Positions 16,929-24,702 of a stretch of DNA of 36,639 nt are shown here, piece by piece. Numbering within the stretch: the first letter of the stretch is position 1; every line of letters starts with the position of its first letter. Both the position numbers and the translations under genes were made by a program. Origin of the DNA: Promethearchaeota archaeon (GTDB lineage: Archaea > Asgardarchaeota > Lokiarchaeia > Sigynarchaeales > SOKP01); the NCBI GenBank assembly GCA_019057775.1, contig JAHLWT010000149.1, forward strand, positions 1 through 36,639, given 5' to 3'. The notes under the pieces are model-generated. The model was not told where the DNA came from. It saw only the letters and a program-made list of their open reading frames with translations, and did no database searches.

Positions 16929-18170
16929 TTACTCAATAATTTTATTAATTTCAATTACTATTCTTTTTGCTCCATTATATGACTCTAAAAGACTACTCGC
17001 TTCATATAGAATAGTGCATAAAGGTTCCCCTTTTAATACATTTCTTGTTGGGTCTGTTTTATCATGAACAAAATTGAGTTTATTTATCTTATTTATTGAG
17101 CTTTTTTCGATTGTTTTTGGGGCAAATACTACTAATTTTGTTGAGAAGCATTTAAATGTACTAGATTTAATCAATTTTGAAATCTGTTTCCATTCTTTTA
17201 TTGTAAAACTTTTAATATGTAAATCTAAAAGATTTAAATCCAAAGCTGATTCAGAAGCTCTAATAGAACCAGGAATCCGTGGATTACATTCCATAAAAAA
17301 AGGAACCTTATCTTTAATAACAAAATCAAATCCGTTAATCCCTTTCAAACCTAATTCTTTTGTTAAAGCTATTGATATCTCTACTATTTTTCTCTCTTCA
17401 CTTTCTGACAATCCAGAGGGAACGATATTACCACAATACAAAAAGTTTTTTGGTGGATTAAGAAATTCTTCCCCGATAATTTGACGATTGATCGAAATAA
17501 CTGTGCATTCTTTACCATTTGAAATTACAGTACAACTTACAGGAATGCCTTCGATATATTCTTGGATTAACCATTCTTTAGGATTGAAATCATTTTTTCC
17601 CAAATCTTTTATTTTAGATTTTAAACTTTGTTCATTTTCAACTTTAATGACATTAATACCCCCCGCACTCCTCTTTTTTTTCAAAATAAGTGGAAATACC
17701 AACTCACTAATATTAGATTGAAAAACTGTAAAAGAATATGAAATAGGGGCTTTAAAGTCAAGAGATTTTAGTAATTCGAAAATGTTGTCTATATTTCTAG
17801 CTTTTATAATTGTCTCTATGTCATTATTGACGCTTAATATACTGAATTTCTTAGTCTCATTTAAGAGAATTTCTCTCTCTTCATATGCATCATCTAAACC
17901 GCTTCCTATTAAAAATAAGTCTATTTCTTTGTATTTCTGAATCATATTTATAGTAAATCTAGTTAAATATTTACTATACTGGTTCGTAAAGGAGTTATAA
18001 TTAGTATTTAACTCTTTCATGACAATAATGCAATCTTTAACATAGGGGGTTAGATCTAAATCACCAAAGAAGTCTATAGCATAAACCTTATATCCTGCTT
18101 TATTCAACGAATATGCTAAAGGACGAGTGTTAAATCCAATTACAAGCACTGAATATGATTTATTAGCCAT
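16929..18170 (-). CDS. ATP-grasp family ligase (COG2232-like)
   Basis: 413 residues. The N-terminus (YSVLVIGFNTRPLAYSLNKA, then VYAIDFFGDLDL) matches a group of archaeal ATP-grasp proteins often called predicted ATP-dependent carboligases. The ATP-grasp core has PLILKKKRSAGGINVIKV with the Lys that binds ATP, a WLIQEYIEGIPVS strand, and the metal-binding Glu and Asn in FMECNPRIPGS. Such enzymes join a carboxylate to an amine or thiol through an acyl-phosphate. The substrate is unknown. It sits 44 nt after the chelatase-like gene and 68 nt before the Old Yellow Enzyme gene on the same strand. A shared cofactor-related role is possible but not shown. Confidence 0.82.
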   Translation of the reverse strand: MANKSYSVLVIGFNTRPLAYSLNKAGYKVYAIDFFGDLDLTPYVKDCIIVMKELNTNYNSFTNQYSKYLTRFTINMIQKYKEIDLFLIGSGLDDAYEEREILLNETKKFSILSVNNDIETIIKARNIDNIFELLKSLDFKAPISYSFTVFQSNISELVFPLILKKKRSAGGINVIKVENEQSLKSKIKDLGKNDFNPKEWLIQEYIEGIPVSCTVISNGKECTVISINRQIIGEEFLNPPKNFLYCGNIVPSGLSESEERKIVEISIALTKELGLKGINGFDFVIKDKVPFFMECNPRIPGSIRASESALDLNLLDLHIKSFTIKEWKQISKLIKSSTFKCFSTKLVVFAPKTIEKSSINKINKLNFVHDKTDPTRNVLKGEPLCTILYEASSLLESYNGAKRIVIEINKIIE

Positions 18171-18214
18171 TATATAATAAATAAGAATGAAAATTTATAA
18201 GCAATTATTTATGT

Positions 18215-20419
18215 TTAGAGAATTTTTTTCAATTCTAATATTAAAGAGTTGGGATTATATTTGTTAAACCTGTAAATCTGACCATTTGCATATTTCTTGA
18301 AGTTCATTTTAATATTTTCTGCGGAATATGTGTGTACTCCAAGAGCATGAGTTGCATAAGATTTTTTTGGTTCGAGTACAACCAAGTGAATTTTTAATTT
18401 TGAGAGCTTTTTTGTTAAATCTTTTAACTCCTCAGTAATTAAAATGTAGTCAGTTTCAACTTGAGCGATTAAATCAGGATATTTAACTGAAATATTTGCT
18501 CCACAATCGCTACAAATAAAAACAATGGGAATAATATTTCTATCCTTCATTTGTTCGACTTTTATTAATTGAGATACCTTTTTTAGTGCGGCTGCCATTG
18601 GGGTATAAGATTTTCCTTCTAACTTCTTTAATTTATTCACCGCTAATTTAAAATTTACTGTCGGCTTTTGTAATACAACAGCTTCTTTACCACGAAAAAC
18701 TATAAGGGCAATTTTGTCTCTTTTTCTATATCCTTCTCTGTGTAGTGATAATATTACGTCCTTCATTTGTTTAATTACATAAAACATTGACGCTGAGCTA
18801 TCTAGAACAAAGAAGAGCACAAGAGGAGCTCGATATTCATAAATTTTATCCATCAGATCATACTTATTGAAATGTAGGGGAAAATCAATTTCAGTCTCAT
18901 TGTATACAGTATTTTTTAAATAGTTCCTTATTGTCGCATCTAAAGCGATGCTTTTTGGTTCCTCACGTATTGGAGTTCTGTAAGACACATATCTACCCTT
19001 TTGGGATGATGATATTTTAATTCTTCTACCAATTCCTCTTCCACCATAATCGGATATCTTACGATCTTTTCTAATATTATCCAAAATAGATGTCATTTTC
19101 TTCTCCATTTTATAGATAAATGGCATTGATTGTTGGTTATCCTCAAAAAATTTCAAATCATCATTTAATGGGATATTTTTTACTTTCCAACCTCCAGCTG
19201 GTTTGGGATTACGTTTTTTATTATCAGGATATTTGGGGGGCGGTAATCTTTGTTCTCCAGTTTCTGGAATATCTACTTTATCAGGATCAACTGATTGTCG
19301 TTTAAATTCTTCCTGAGGATAATCATCGTGTTTTAATGGCCCTTCTGTCTCCCTATTTGGTCGAAGAATTTCAGGATCTTCATATGCCTCTCTTATCTTT
19401 CCATATACTTCAGCGATTTTTGCCTTAATTTCTTTTGGAGTCATTTCATAATGGAGAGAGTGAATTCTGTGTTCAAAAACGAGATCCATTGCGACATTTA
19501 AATCTTCTTCTATGATTGTTTTCCTATCATTTAAAGCAGCATGAGCCCTGGCACATCTAATAAAAGTGATGTCTGCTCTTTGAGAAAAGATTTCTAATTC
19601 GTTAACAATTCTAGATACAAACTTATAAACAGAACTAGGAATTTGCACTTCCTTTATTGTTTTACGAGCATTTAGTATTTGCTGTTTTAATTTTTCTTGG
19701 CCCTCTTCATATTTTTGGATAAAAATTTTTGGGTTATCATCAAATTCGATAACTCGCCTTGTAATTTCAGCACGTAATTCAGGATCACGAGGCGCTTTAA
19801 TTTTTACTTCTAATCCTAAACGATCAGCAATTTGAGGTCGCAAATCCCCTTCTTCAGGGTTCATCGAGCCAACTAATATAAATCTAGATGGATGGGATAC
19901 TGAAATACCTTCACGTTCTATTATATTAATACCAGAAGCAGCAGAATCTAAAAGAACATCAACAATATGATCTTGAAGTAAATTAATCTCATCTACATAT
20001 AAAATACCTCTATTTGCTTTAGCTAATAACCCCGGATGTAAAGCCCTTATTCCTTCAGTAAGTACTTTATCAATTGATAAAGAGCCACAAACCATATCTT
20101 CTGTAACTCCTAGAGGTAAATTAACTAATCCCATATCTCTAAATTCAGTAGTTAGTTCTCCTGATTCCTTTTTCATTTGACAGTCTTCACATAAATCATC
20201 AGCATCGGAATTAGGATCGCAATAAAATGCACAACCTTTATTAACTTCAATTTGAGGCATAACTTCTACTAAAGATCTAACAGCAGTTGACTTACCAGTG
20301 CCTTGATGCCCAGTAAGAAGTACACCGCCAATTTGAGGGTCAATCACATTTAAAATTAATCCCATTTTCATTTTCTCTTGACCAAGAATCGCTGTAAAGG
20401 GGAAATTTATTTTTCTCAA
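18215..20419 (-). CDS. Magnesium-chelatase-type ATPase, ChlI-ChlD fusion
   Basis: 734 residues. The N-terminal AAA+ domain has FPFTAILGQEKMK, Walker A GHQGTGKST (37-45), a family-typical Cys cluster (CAFYCDP to LCEDC), Walker B ILYVDEIN, sensor GSMNPEEG and ADRLGLEV. After a proline-rich linker (about 375-440) comes a von Willebrand A domain with the MIDAS motif DSSAS and a Thr in SYTPMA. This is the ChlI plus ChlD plan fused in one chain, the motor that drives metal insertion into tetrapyrroles together with ChlH/BchH or CobN. No large subunit is in the window. The frame begins with TTG, since no ATG lies at the expected N-terminus. Confidence 0.9.
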   Translation of the reverse strand: MRKINFPFTAILGQEKMKMGLILNVIDPQIGGVLLTGHQGTGKSTAVRSLVEVMPQIEVNKGCAFYCDPNSDADDLCEDCQMKKESGELTTEFRDMGLVNLPLGVTEDMVCGSLSIDKVLTEGIRALHPGLLAKANRGILYVDEINLLQDHIVDVLLDSAASGINIIEREGISVSHPSRFILVGSMNPEEGDLRPQIADRLGLEVKIKAPRDPELRAEITRRVIEFDDNPKIFIQKYEEGQEKLKQQILNARKTIKEVQIPSSVYKFVSRIVNELEIFSQRADITFIRCARAHAALNDRKTIIEEDLNVAMDLVFEHRIHSLHYEMTPKEIKAKIAEVYGKIREAYEDPEILRPNRETEGPLKHDDYPQEEFKRQSVDPDKVDIPETGEQRLPPPKYPDNKKRNPKPAGGWKVKNIPLNDDLKFFEDNQQSMPFIYKMEKKMTSILDNIRKDRKISDYGGRGIGRRIKISSSQKGRYVSYRTPIREEPKSIALDATIRNYLKNTVYNETEIDFPLHFNKYDLMDKIYEYRAPLVLFFVLDSSASMFYVIKQMKDVILSLHREGYRKRDKIALIVFRGKEAVVLQKPTVNFKLAVNKLKKLEGKSYTPMAAALKKVSQLIKVEQMKDRNIIPIVFICSDCGANISVKYPDLIAQVETDYILITEELKDLTKKLSKLKIHLVVLEPKKSYATHALGVHTYSAENIKMNFKKYANGQIYRFNKYNPNSLILELKKIL

Positions 20420-20645
20420 AATACCAAACTCTTTTAATACCTTAATTTTTATTAAAAAATATAATTATTAATCTTACAAAAAATTAATCATTCTACTATA
20501 ATTAGAGAGAATTATAATAATTTCTAAAATATTATTTTAAGGAAACGACTTCTATGCCATTTATAGTAAAATTCTTAATATTAAATATTTTACAACTCCT
20601 TTGTTTATTTTTCTATGTTATTCAGAGAACAAACTTTCAAAAAAT

Positions 20646-20735
20646 ATGTCAATCGCAAAATATGAAGAATTACAAGAGTTTGGATGGTATAAAGAAGATT
20701 TAATCTTTGAGTTTAAAAATAGAATAGAGAATTAG
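20646..20735 (+). CDS. Tiny open frame (29 residues) before the antitoxin gene
   Basis: Frame beginning MSIAKYEELQEFGWYKEDLI and ending RIEN, found by translation of the spacer. Composition is protein-like, and its stop lies 12 nt before the ATG of the antitoxin-like gene, so it could be translated as a leader or partner. It may equally be the remnant of a longer gene. No family is recognised. Confidence 0.3.
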   Translation: MSIAKYEELQEFGWYKEDLIFEFKNRIEN

Positions 20736-20747
20736 AAGGTCTAAAAA

Positions 20748-21044
20748 ATGGGCAAGGTCATATCTGTAAGAATTAATGAAAATTTAGAAGAAACTATTAA
20801 AAGATATTCAGAAGAAAAAAAAGAAGAACAGTCAGCTATAATAAGGAATTTAATTGATAATGGGAGTGTCTATTTAGCGATAAAAGGATATGCAAAAGGT
20901 GAATATTCCATTGGAAAAGCAGCATATCTTGCGAATCTTCCGCTATCAGAATTTATGGATTTAATAATGGATTTAGGAATTAAATCTAAAATAAGTAAAG
21001 AAGATTTGTTTGAAGGCTATGAAAATATAAAAGAATTTTTTTAA
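20748..21044 (+). CDS. UPF0175-type antitoxin with ribbon-helix-helix N-terminus
   Basis: 98 residues. Residues 1-40 (VISVRINENLEETIKRYSEE, then SAIIRNLIDNG) look like a ribbon-helix-helix DNA-binding fold. Residues 41-90 carry the UPF0175 pattern AIKGYAKGEYSIGKAAYLAN, then LPLSEFMDLIMDLGI. In archaea and bacteria such proteins are antitoxins, usually next to a DUF3368/PIN RNase toxin. No toxin gene is adjacent: the next gene is convergent and encodes a JAMM protein. An AAGGT ribosome site lies about 8 nt upstream of the ATG. It may be an orphan regulator or act on a toxin elsewhere. Confidence 0.75.
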   Translation: MGKVISVRINENLEETIKRYSEEKKEEQSAIIRNLIDNGSVYLAIKGYAKGEYSIGKAAYLANLPLSEFMDLIMDLGIKSKISKEDLFEGYENIKEFF

Positions 21045-21129
21045 CAATTATAAGATTAGTATACGTTAAGTATAATTAAATGAATAAGCCTTGAACTAAT
21101 AAAAAATTATTACTTAAAAAAAAATAAAA

Positions 21130-22089
21130 TTAGAATTTCTTAGATAATTGCTTTAATCTCTTATCTAACCCAGAAACTGCATCAGCCCATTTTTTTAAAG
21201 TGGTTTCAACCCGAGGAGCGATTGCTTGTTTTTCTTTATATTCTAAGAAATCTAGGAACAACTTTATATTTTCTATTTTTACAAATGTTTCTGCGACATC
21301 CTTACGAATGTCTTGAGATTGATTTTCTAAAACTTCTGGAATTCTGGCTTGTTCACCACGATGGGTTAATGTAGTTAGATATTCCTCAGTACCAAGTAAT
21401 AAACCATCGAGTTTAGTGATTCTCTCATCAATTAGTTTTTCATAAGTTTCTGCGACATTTTCTTTTGGAAAGGTATTTGTAACCTCTACTATGAATTTAT
21501 TTGTCATTTCAGAGACTAATTGTTCCATACTATCAAAACCTTCTATTTTATAATCTGCAGTATGATAAGAAGCTTCTACACCTTGATTAGTATCATCTAG
21601 TCTGAAAATTTTAAATCCAGGGTCATTCTTTAATTGAATATCGGGGTCCCCTTTTTTATTTGCTTGTTCAACTTGTCGCCTAAGCCGCTCTGGGTTAAAT
21701 ACTAAAGATATAGCTAAGGGATTATTAGTTTGATAAGAGAGCGTGGTACGTATGTCGATATGACTCATCATGACCTTGAAGCCAGGATGAGAATGAAACC
21801 ACCCGACAACAAATTCAGGAGGATCTCTACTAAAAGCTTCATCATCAATAACGTATAAAGCTTCATAATCCTCCTCTGACCATTTATATTGATCGATTAC
21901 AGCACTTCTATCTAATTTCTGATGCATAATAGGGTAGGATTCCGTGATTATGACATCGTCCCCCTCATTTCGTCCTGTAAAAATCCCACTAACTTCTAAC
22001 CAATCATCCTTTGGTATACGTGTATTTGCAAATCTAACAGAAGCAGCAACAATGCTCAAATATGCTTTTTTTGGAATTATAACAACCAT
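21130..22089 (-). CDS. JAMM/MPN metalloprotease-like protein with helical tail (full active site)
   Basis: 319 residues. The MPN domain (1-175) holds the complete JAMM signature: Glu32 in LEVSGIFTG, His99-Ser-His101-Pro-Gly, Ser109 and Asp112 (HSHPGFKVMMSHID), with exact spacing. Such Zn proteases cleave ubiquitin or ubiquitin-like tails (Rpn11, CSN5, archaeal JAMM1). Residues 195-319 are helical (long KLIDERITKLDGLLLGTEEY type segments), like the tails by which eukaryotic MPN subunits assemble. It is divergent from the zinc-ribbon gene, with an AAGGA ribosome site. No ubiquitin, E1 or E2 gene is in view, so its substrate is unknown. Confidence 0.88.
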   Translation of the reverse strand: MVVIIPKKAYLSIVAASVRFANTRIPKDDWLEVSGIFTGRNEGDDVIITESYPIMHQKLDRSAVIDQYKWSEEDYEALYVIDDEAFSRDPPEFVVGWFHSHPGFKVMMSHIDIRTTLSYQTNNPLAISLVFNPERLRRQVEQANKKGDPDIQLKNDPGFKIFRLDDTNQGVEASYHTADYKIEGFDSMEQLVSEMTNKFIVEVTNTFPKENVAETYEKLIDERITKLDGLLLGTEEYLTTLTHRGEQARIPEVLENQSQDIRKDVAETFVKIENIKLFLDFLEYKEKQAIAPRVETTLKKWADAVSGLDKRLKQLSKKF

Positions 22090-22233
22090 TATAAAATCCT
22101 TTTTTTTTTTACATGGTTTTTGAGAAATAAATACTAATTGTTGTATTTATGTCTTTTTTATTGCAGATGAATTTATTAATTTGAAATTCAACATTTAAGA
22201 CAAATAGAGAATAATTTAAATTCGAAATTTATC

Positions 22234-22263
22234 ATAATATTACTAATTATAATATTACTAATT
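22234..22263. repeat. Perfect 15-bp tandem repeat in the divergent JAMM/zinc-ribbon promoter
   Basis: ATAATATTACTAATT occurs twice in a row (22234-22248 and 22249-22263), 32 nt before the zinc-ribbon start. It could hold twin regulator or TATA sites for this gene, or be a chance slippage product in AT-rich DNA. Confidence 0.6.
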
Positions 22264-22295
22264 TCAAATCATAATTATTTTAAAAGTGAGAAAGA

Positions 22296-22949
22296 ATGAC
22301 GGAACAAGGATTTATACCCCTTACAGGACAGTTGGGCATCTCTGGAACAAGCTACAGACTTCAATTAGGGCTTATTAATGAAAAATGGGCAGTTAGGCTT
22401 TTGAAAGGTAAAGATGTATTAGACTCATACGTATTCAAAGATGAGGATTCCCATGGAGGTTTTCCAAACCAAAATTTGATAGTTGGTTACGTTCTTAGAA
22501 CTGTAGCTATTCCAAACATAAACCCACATCAAATTATGAAGACTACTCAAGCACTCGTGAAGCAAGCAATTGAGAAGAGAGAACAGCGAAAAGTGATGGC
22601 TCCAGTGTCAGAAACCAAGGATATAGAGTTAGAAAAAGTTCCAGAAAGTGAATTGAAGAGAGCCAAAGTTCAAGGATGGGTAAAAGAAGAAGGAGCAAAG
22701 AGTGCTCAAGAATTAGAAGAAGAAAAACGCCAAGCGTTTAAAGAAAGAATGGCTGCAAAAAAAGATGAAGAAGCGAAGGCATCAACCACGCCTACTGTGA
22801 AGACAAGAAGGCAATTACCTTCAATTCCTTCAGTAGGTGACCCAGAACAAACAACAGAAGCGATAGATCCAACTAAGTTTTGTCCTTTTTGTGGAAAAGA
22901 TTTGGATTGGAAATTCTGTCCTTTTTGTGGCAAGCCTCTTCCTCATTAA
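22296..22949 (+). CDS. Asgard-type protein with C-terminal double zinc ribbon
   Basis: 217 residues. Residues 1-95 form a beta-rich N-terminal domain of unknown family (SGTSYRLQLGLINEKWAVRL, then LIVGYVLRTVAIPNINPHQI). Residues 96-165 are a charged helix, 166-190 a Thr/Pro-rich linker, and the end carries two Cys-x2-Cys pairs (FCPFCGKDLD and FCPFCGKPLPH) forming one zinc ribbon. Zinc ribbons of this type bind protein or nucleic acid. It sits between one JAMM gene, read the other way, and two more, read the same way, so it may be an adaptor for them; that is inference. A GTGAGAAAG element precedes the ATG. Confidence 0.75.
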   Translation: MTEQGFIPLTGQLGISGTSYRLQLGLINEKWAVRLLKGKDVLDSYVFKDEDSHGGFPNQNLIVGYVLRTVAIPNINPHQIMKTTQALVKQAIEKREQRKVMAPVSETKDIELEKVPESELKRAKVQGWVKEEGAKSAQELEEEKRQAFKERMAAKKDEEAKASTTPTVKTRRQLPSIPSVGDPEQTTEAIDPTKFCPFCGKDLDWKFCPFCGKPLPH

Positions 22950-22968
22950 TTCTAAAATATTATTAACA

Positions 22969-22986
22969 TTCCAAATTTATTTGGAA
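22969..22986. promoter_or_regulatory. Perfect inverted repeat after the zinc-ribbon gene
   Basis: TTCCAAAT and ATTTGGAA separated by two bases, starting 20 nt after the stop. The tight 2-nt loop fits a protein-binding palindrome better than an RNA hairpin, although a shorter stem with a wider loop could help end transcription. Confidence 0.4.
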
Positions 22987-23242
22987 AATAACACTTATTT
23001 TATTTTTGATCTTGAAAATTGCTGAATTTACATTTATAAATCAAAATCTGGAGAGAGATTTCTTCTTTTCCTTTAAAAAAATTAATTTTAACAAACAAAC
23101 AATTACTGTTAAATATAAAAAGAAAATAATAATTTAATTAATCAAATTACTATTAGTATTTTACTTAGTTAATATTTAAAAGAGTTTATATTAATATACC
23201 AAAATAACTGAATGATGTTTTACTACTGGTTGTGATTAAATT

Positions 23243-24697
23243 ATGGGGAAAATTGTTGGAAAGGGTAAAGTGATTGTTAAACCTCTTGCTTATTATAAAA
23301 TGTTGTTACATGTCCTTAGATTTGGAAATAAGAGGATGCCCCCCGATCAATGTGTAGAGGTTATGTCTGTTCTTATCGGTCATCTCGAAGGAGAAGGGTA
23401 TGTTAAGGATGTAATAATCGAAGATGCTATACCAATTTCTCATGGGAGCAGCGTAGAAGTAGAATTTTCCATTAATGATTATATCTATTTTGAGAAAGTT
23501 ATGAATATGTTTGAGCAAGAAGGGTCAAATAGATTTATGGTGGGTTGGATGCACAGCCACCCAAATCTCTTTAAATTTGAAATCTACTTTTCCTCTACAG
23601 ACGTTAAAAATCAATTAAGCTGGCAAAACGATTTAAATCCGAGTGGGATTGCATTAGTGTTTGATCATGCGGTCTTGAATATACCAGAAAATATGGGATT
23701 TAAGGCGATTCGTTTAAGTGATCCCTCTTTAGGGCAGAATTCAAAATTTCATGAGGTTACTAATGTTGTTGTTGAAGCTCCTGACAGTGTTGAATTTTAT
23801 TATAAAATAATTGAACTGATTAATTCTATTTATCTAAAAGAGCCCCCTCTCTTGGAGATTAATGAAACTCCTAAAATTTTTGGAGATATTAAAGTTCCTG
23901 AATTAAATGAGTTAAGTTTTAAAAAACCGGAATTGAATTCATCTAAAATTCTATTATCATTCAAGAAGGGTATTAACCAATTCTTAGATTCATCAGTTAA
24001 TCCGTTAATTCAATATATAAATAATTTAAGTAAAAATATCACAAATCAAATTGAAACCTACAATATTCAAATGAGAACTGATATACTTAAAATAAAGGAC
24101 ACCATAAATACGGGAATAGACAAAATACAAATAAAATTCAAAGATGAGTTGAACTCTAATTTATTTAATGCCGAAGGATATGTCGATGATAAACTTGATA
24201 AATTAGACGAAGATCGCGAAGAGGTATACAATATAATTAAACTTTTGTATGAGGAATTCAAAGATAAATTGAATTTAACTATAGAAAAAAGGATAACATC
24301 TGCATTGGAAGAAATTTCAGCAAAGTATAATGAAGCAGTAAATAAAATTGTTGAAATTAAGAACAATAGTTCTGAGAATATTGAGAGAATTGGGAATTCG
24401 CAAAACTTATTACATCAATTATCAGAGCAGATCAATGGCATAGATGTAACCATCTCTAACAACTTAAAACAAACTCTTAAGAGTGTCGAGGATAATACAA
24501 TTAAAAAAAATAACAAGATTTATGGTGCTCTTTCCAATTTAAATAAAATTACTAAGAGCTTTATTTCTGATTTAAAGGCAGGAGTTTTAATTCTTGCCGG
24601 AACTAAAAAGCCTATATTAGATAGAATTGAACGGTTGGAAACGGAAAAGAGAGAATTATTAACCAAAATTAAAGATCTTGAAAAAGGAGGGGAATAA
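23243..24697 (+). CDS. JAMM/MPN protein with long coiled-coil tail (altered loop)
   Basis: 484 residues. The N-terminal MPN domain (about 8-195) keeps Glu39 (CVEVMSVLIG), His104-Ser-His106-Pro107, Ser117 and Asp120, but the loop between Pro107 and Ser117 is three residues longer than the usual HxHP-x6-S-x2-D and has Asn in place of Gly after the Pro. The metal site may therefore still form. Residues 235-484 are almost entirely coiled coil (KIKDTINTGIDKIQIKFKDE and similar), ending in LETEKRELLTKIKDLEKGGE. The start has a GTGAT ribosome site. The stop lies 5 nt before the next gene's ATG, so the two are co-translated. No membrane segment is present. Confidence 0.82.
   Translation: MGKIVGKGKVIVKPLAYYKMLLHVLRFGNKRMPPDQCVEVMSVLIGHLEGEGYVKDVIIEDAIPISHGSSVEVEFSINDYIYFEKVMNMFEQEGSNRFMVGWMHSHPNLFKFEIYFSSTDVKNQLSWQNDLNPSGIALVFDHAVLNIPENMGFKAIRLSDPSLGQNSKFHEVTNVVVEAPDSVEFYYKIIELINSIYLKEPPLLEINETPKIFGDIKVPELNELSFKKPELNSSKILLSFKKGINQFLDSSVNPLIQYINNLSKNITNQIETYNIQMRTDILKIKDTINTGIDKIQIKFKDELNSNLFNAEGYVDDKLDKLDEDREEVYNIIKLLYEEFKDKLNLTIEKRITSALEEISAKYNEAVNKIVEIKNNSSENIERIGNSQNLLHQLSEQINGIDVTISNNLKQTLKSVEDNTIKKNNKIYGALSNLNKITKSFISDLKAGVLILAGTKKPILDRIERLETEKRELLTKIKDLEKGGE
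24684..24693 (+). promoter_or_regulatory. Strong ribosome binding site inside the end of the upstream JAMM gene
   Basis: AAGGAGGGGA, the best Shine-Dalgarno match noticed in the window, lies 9 nt before the ATG at 24703 and within the last codons of the previous gene. It fixes the start and shows that the downstream gene is translated as part of an operon. Confidence 0.8.
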
Positions 24698-24702
24698 ACC
24701 TT

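Noticed and set aside
23306..23518. Minus-strand frame inside the second JAMM gene
   Set aside because: It overlaps a gene with clear JAMM motifs and has no features of its own.
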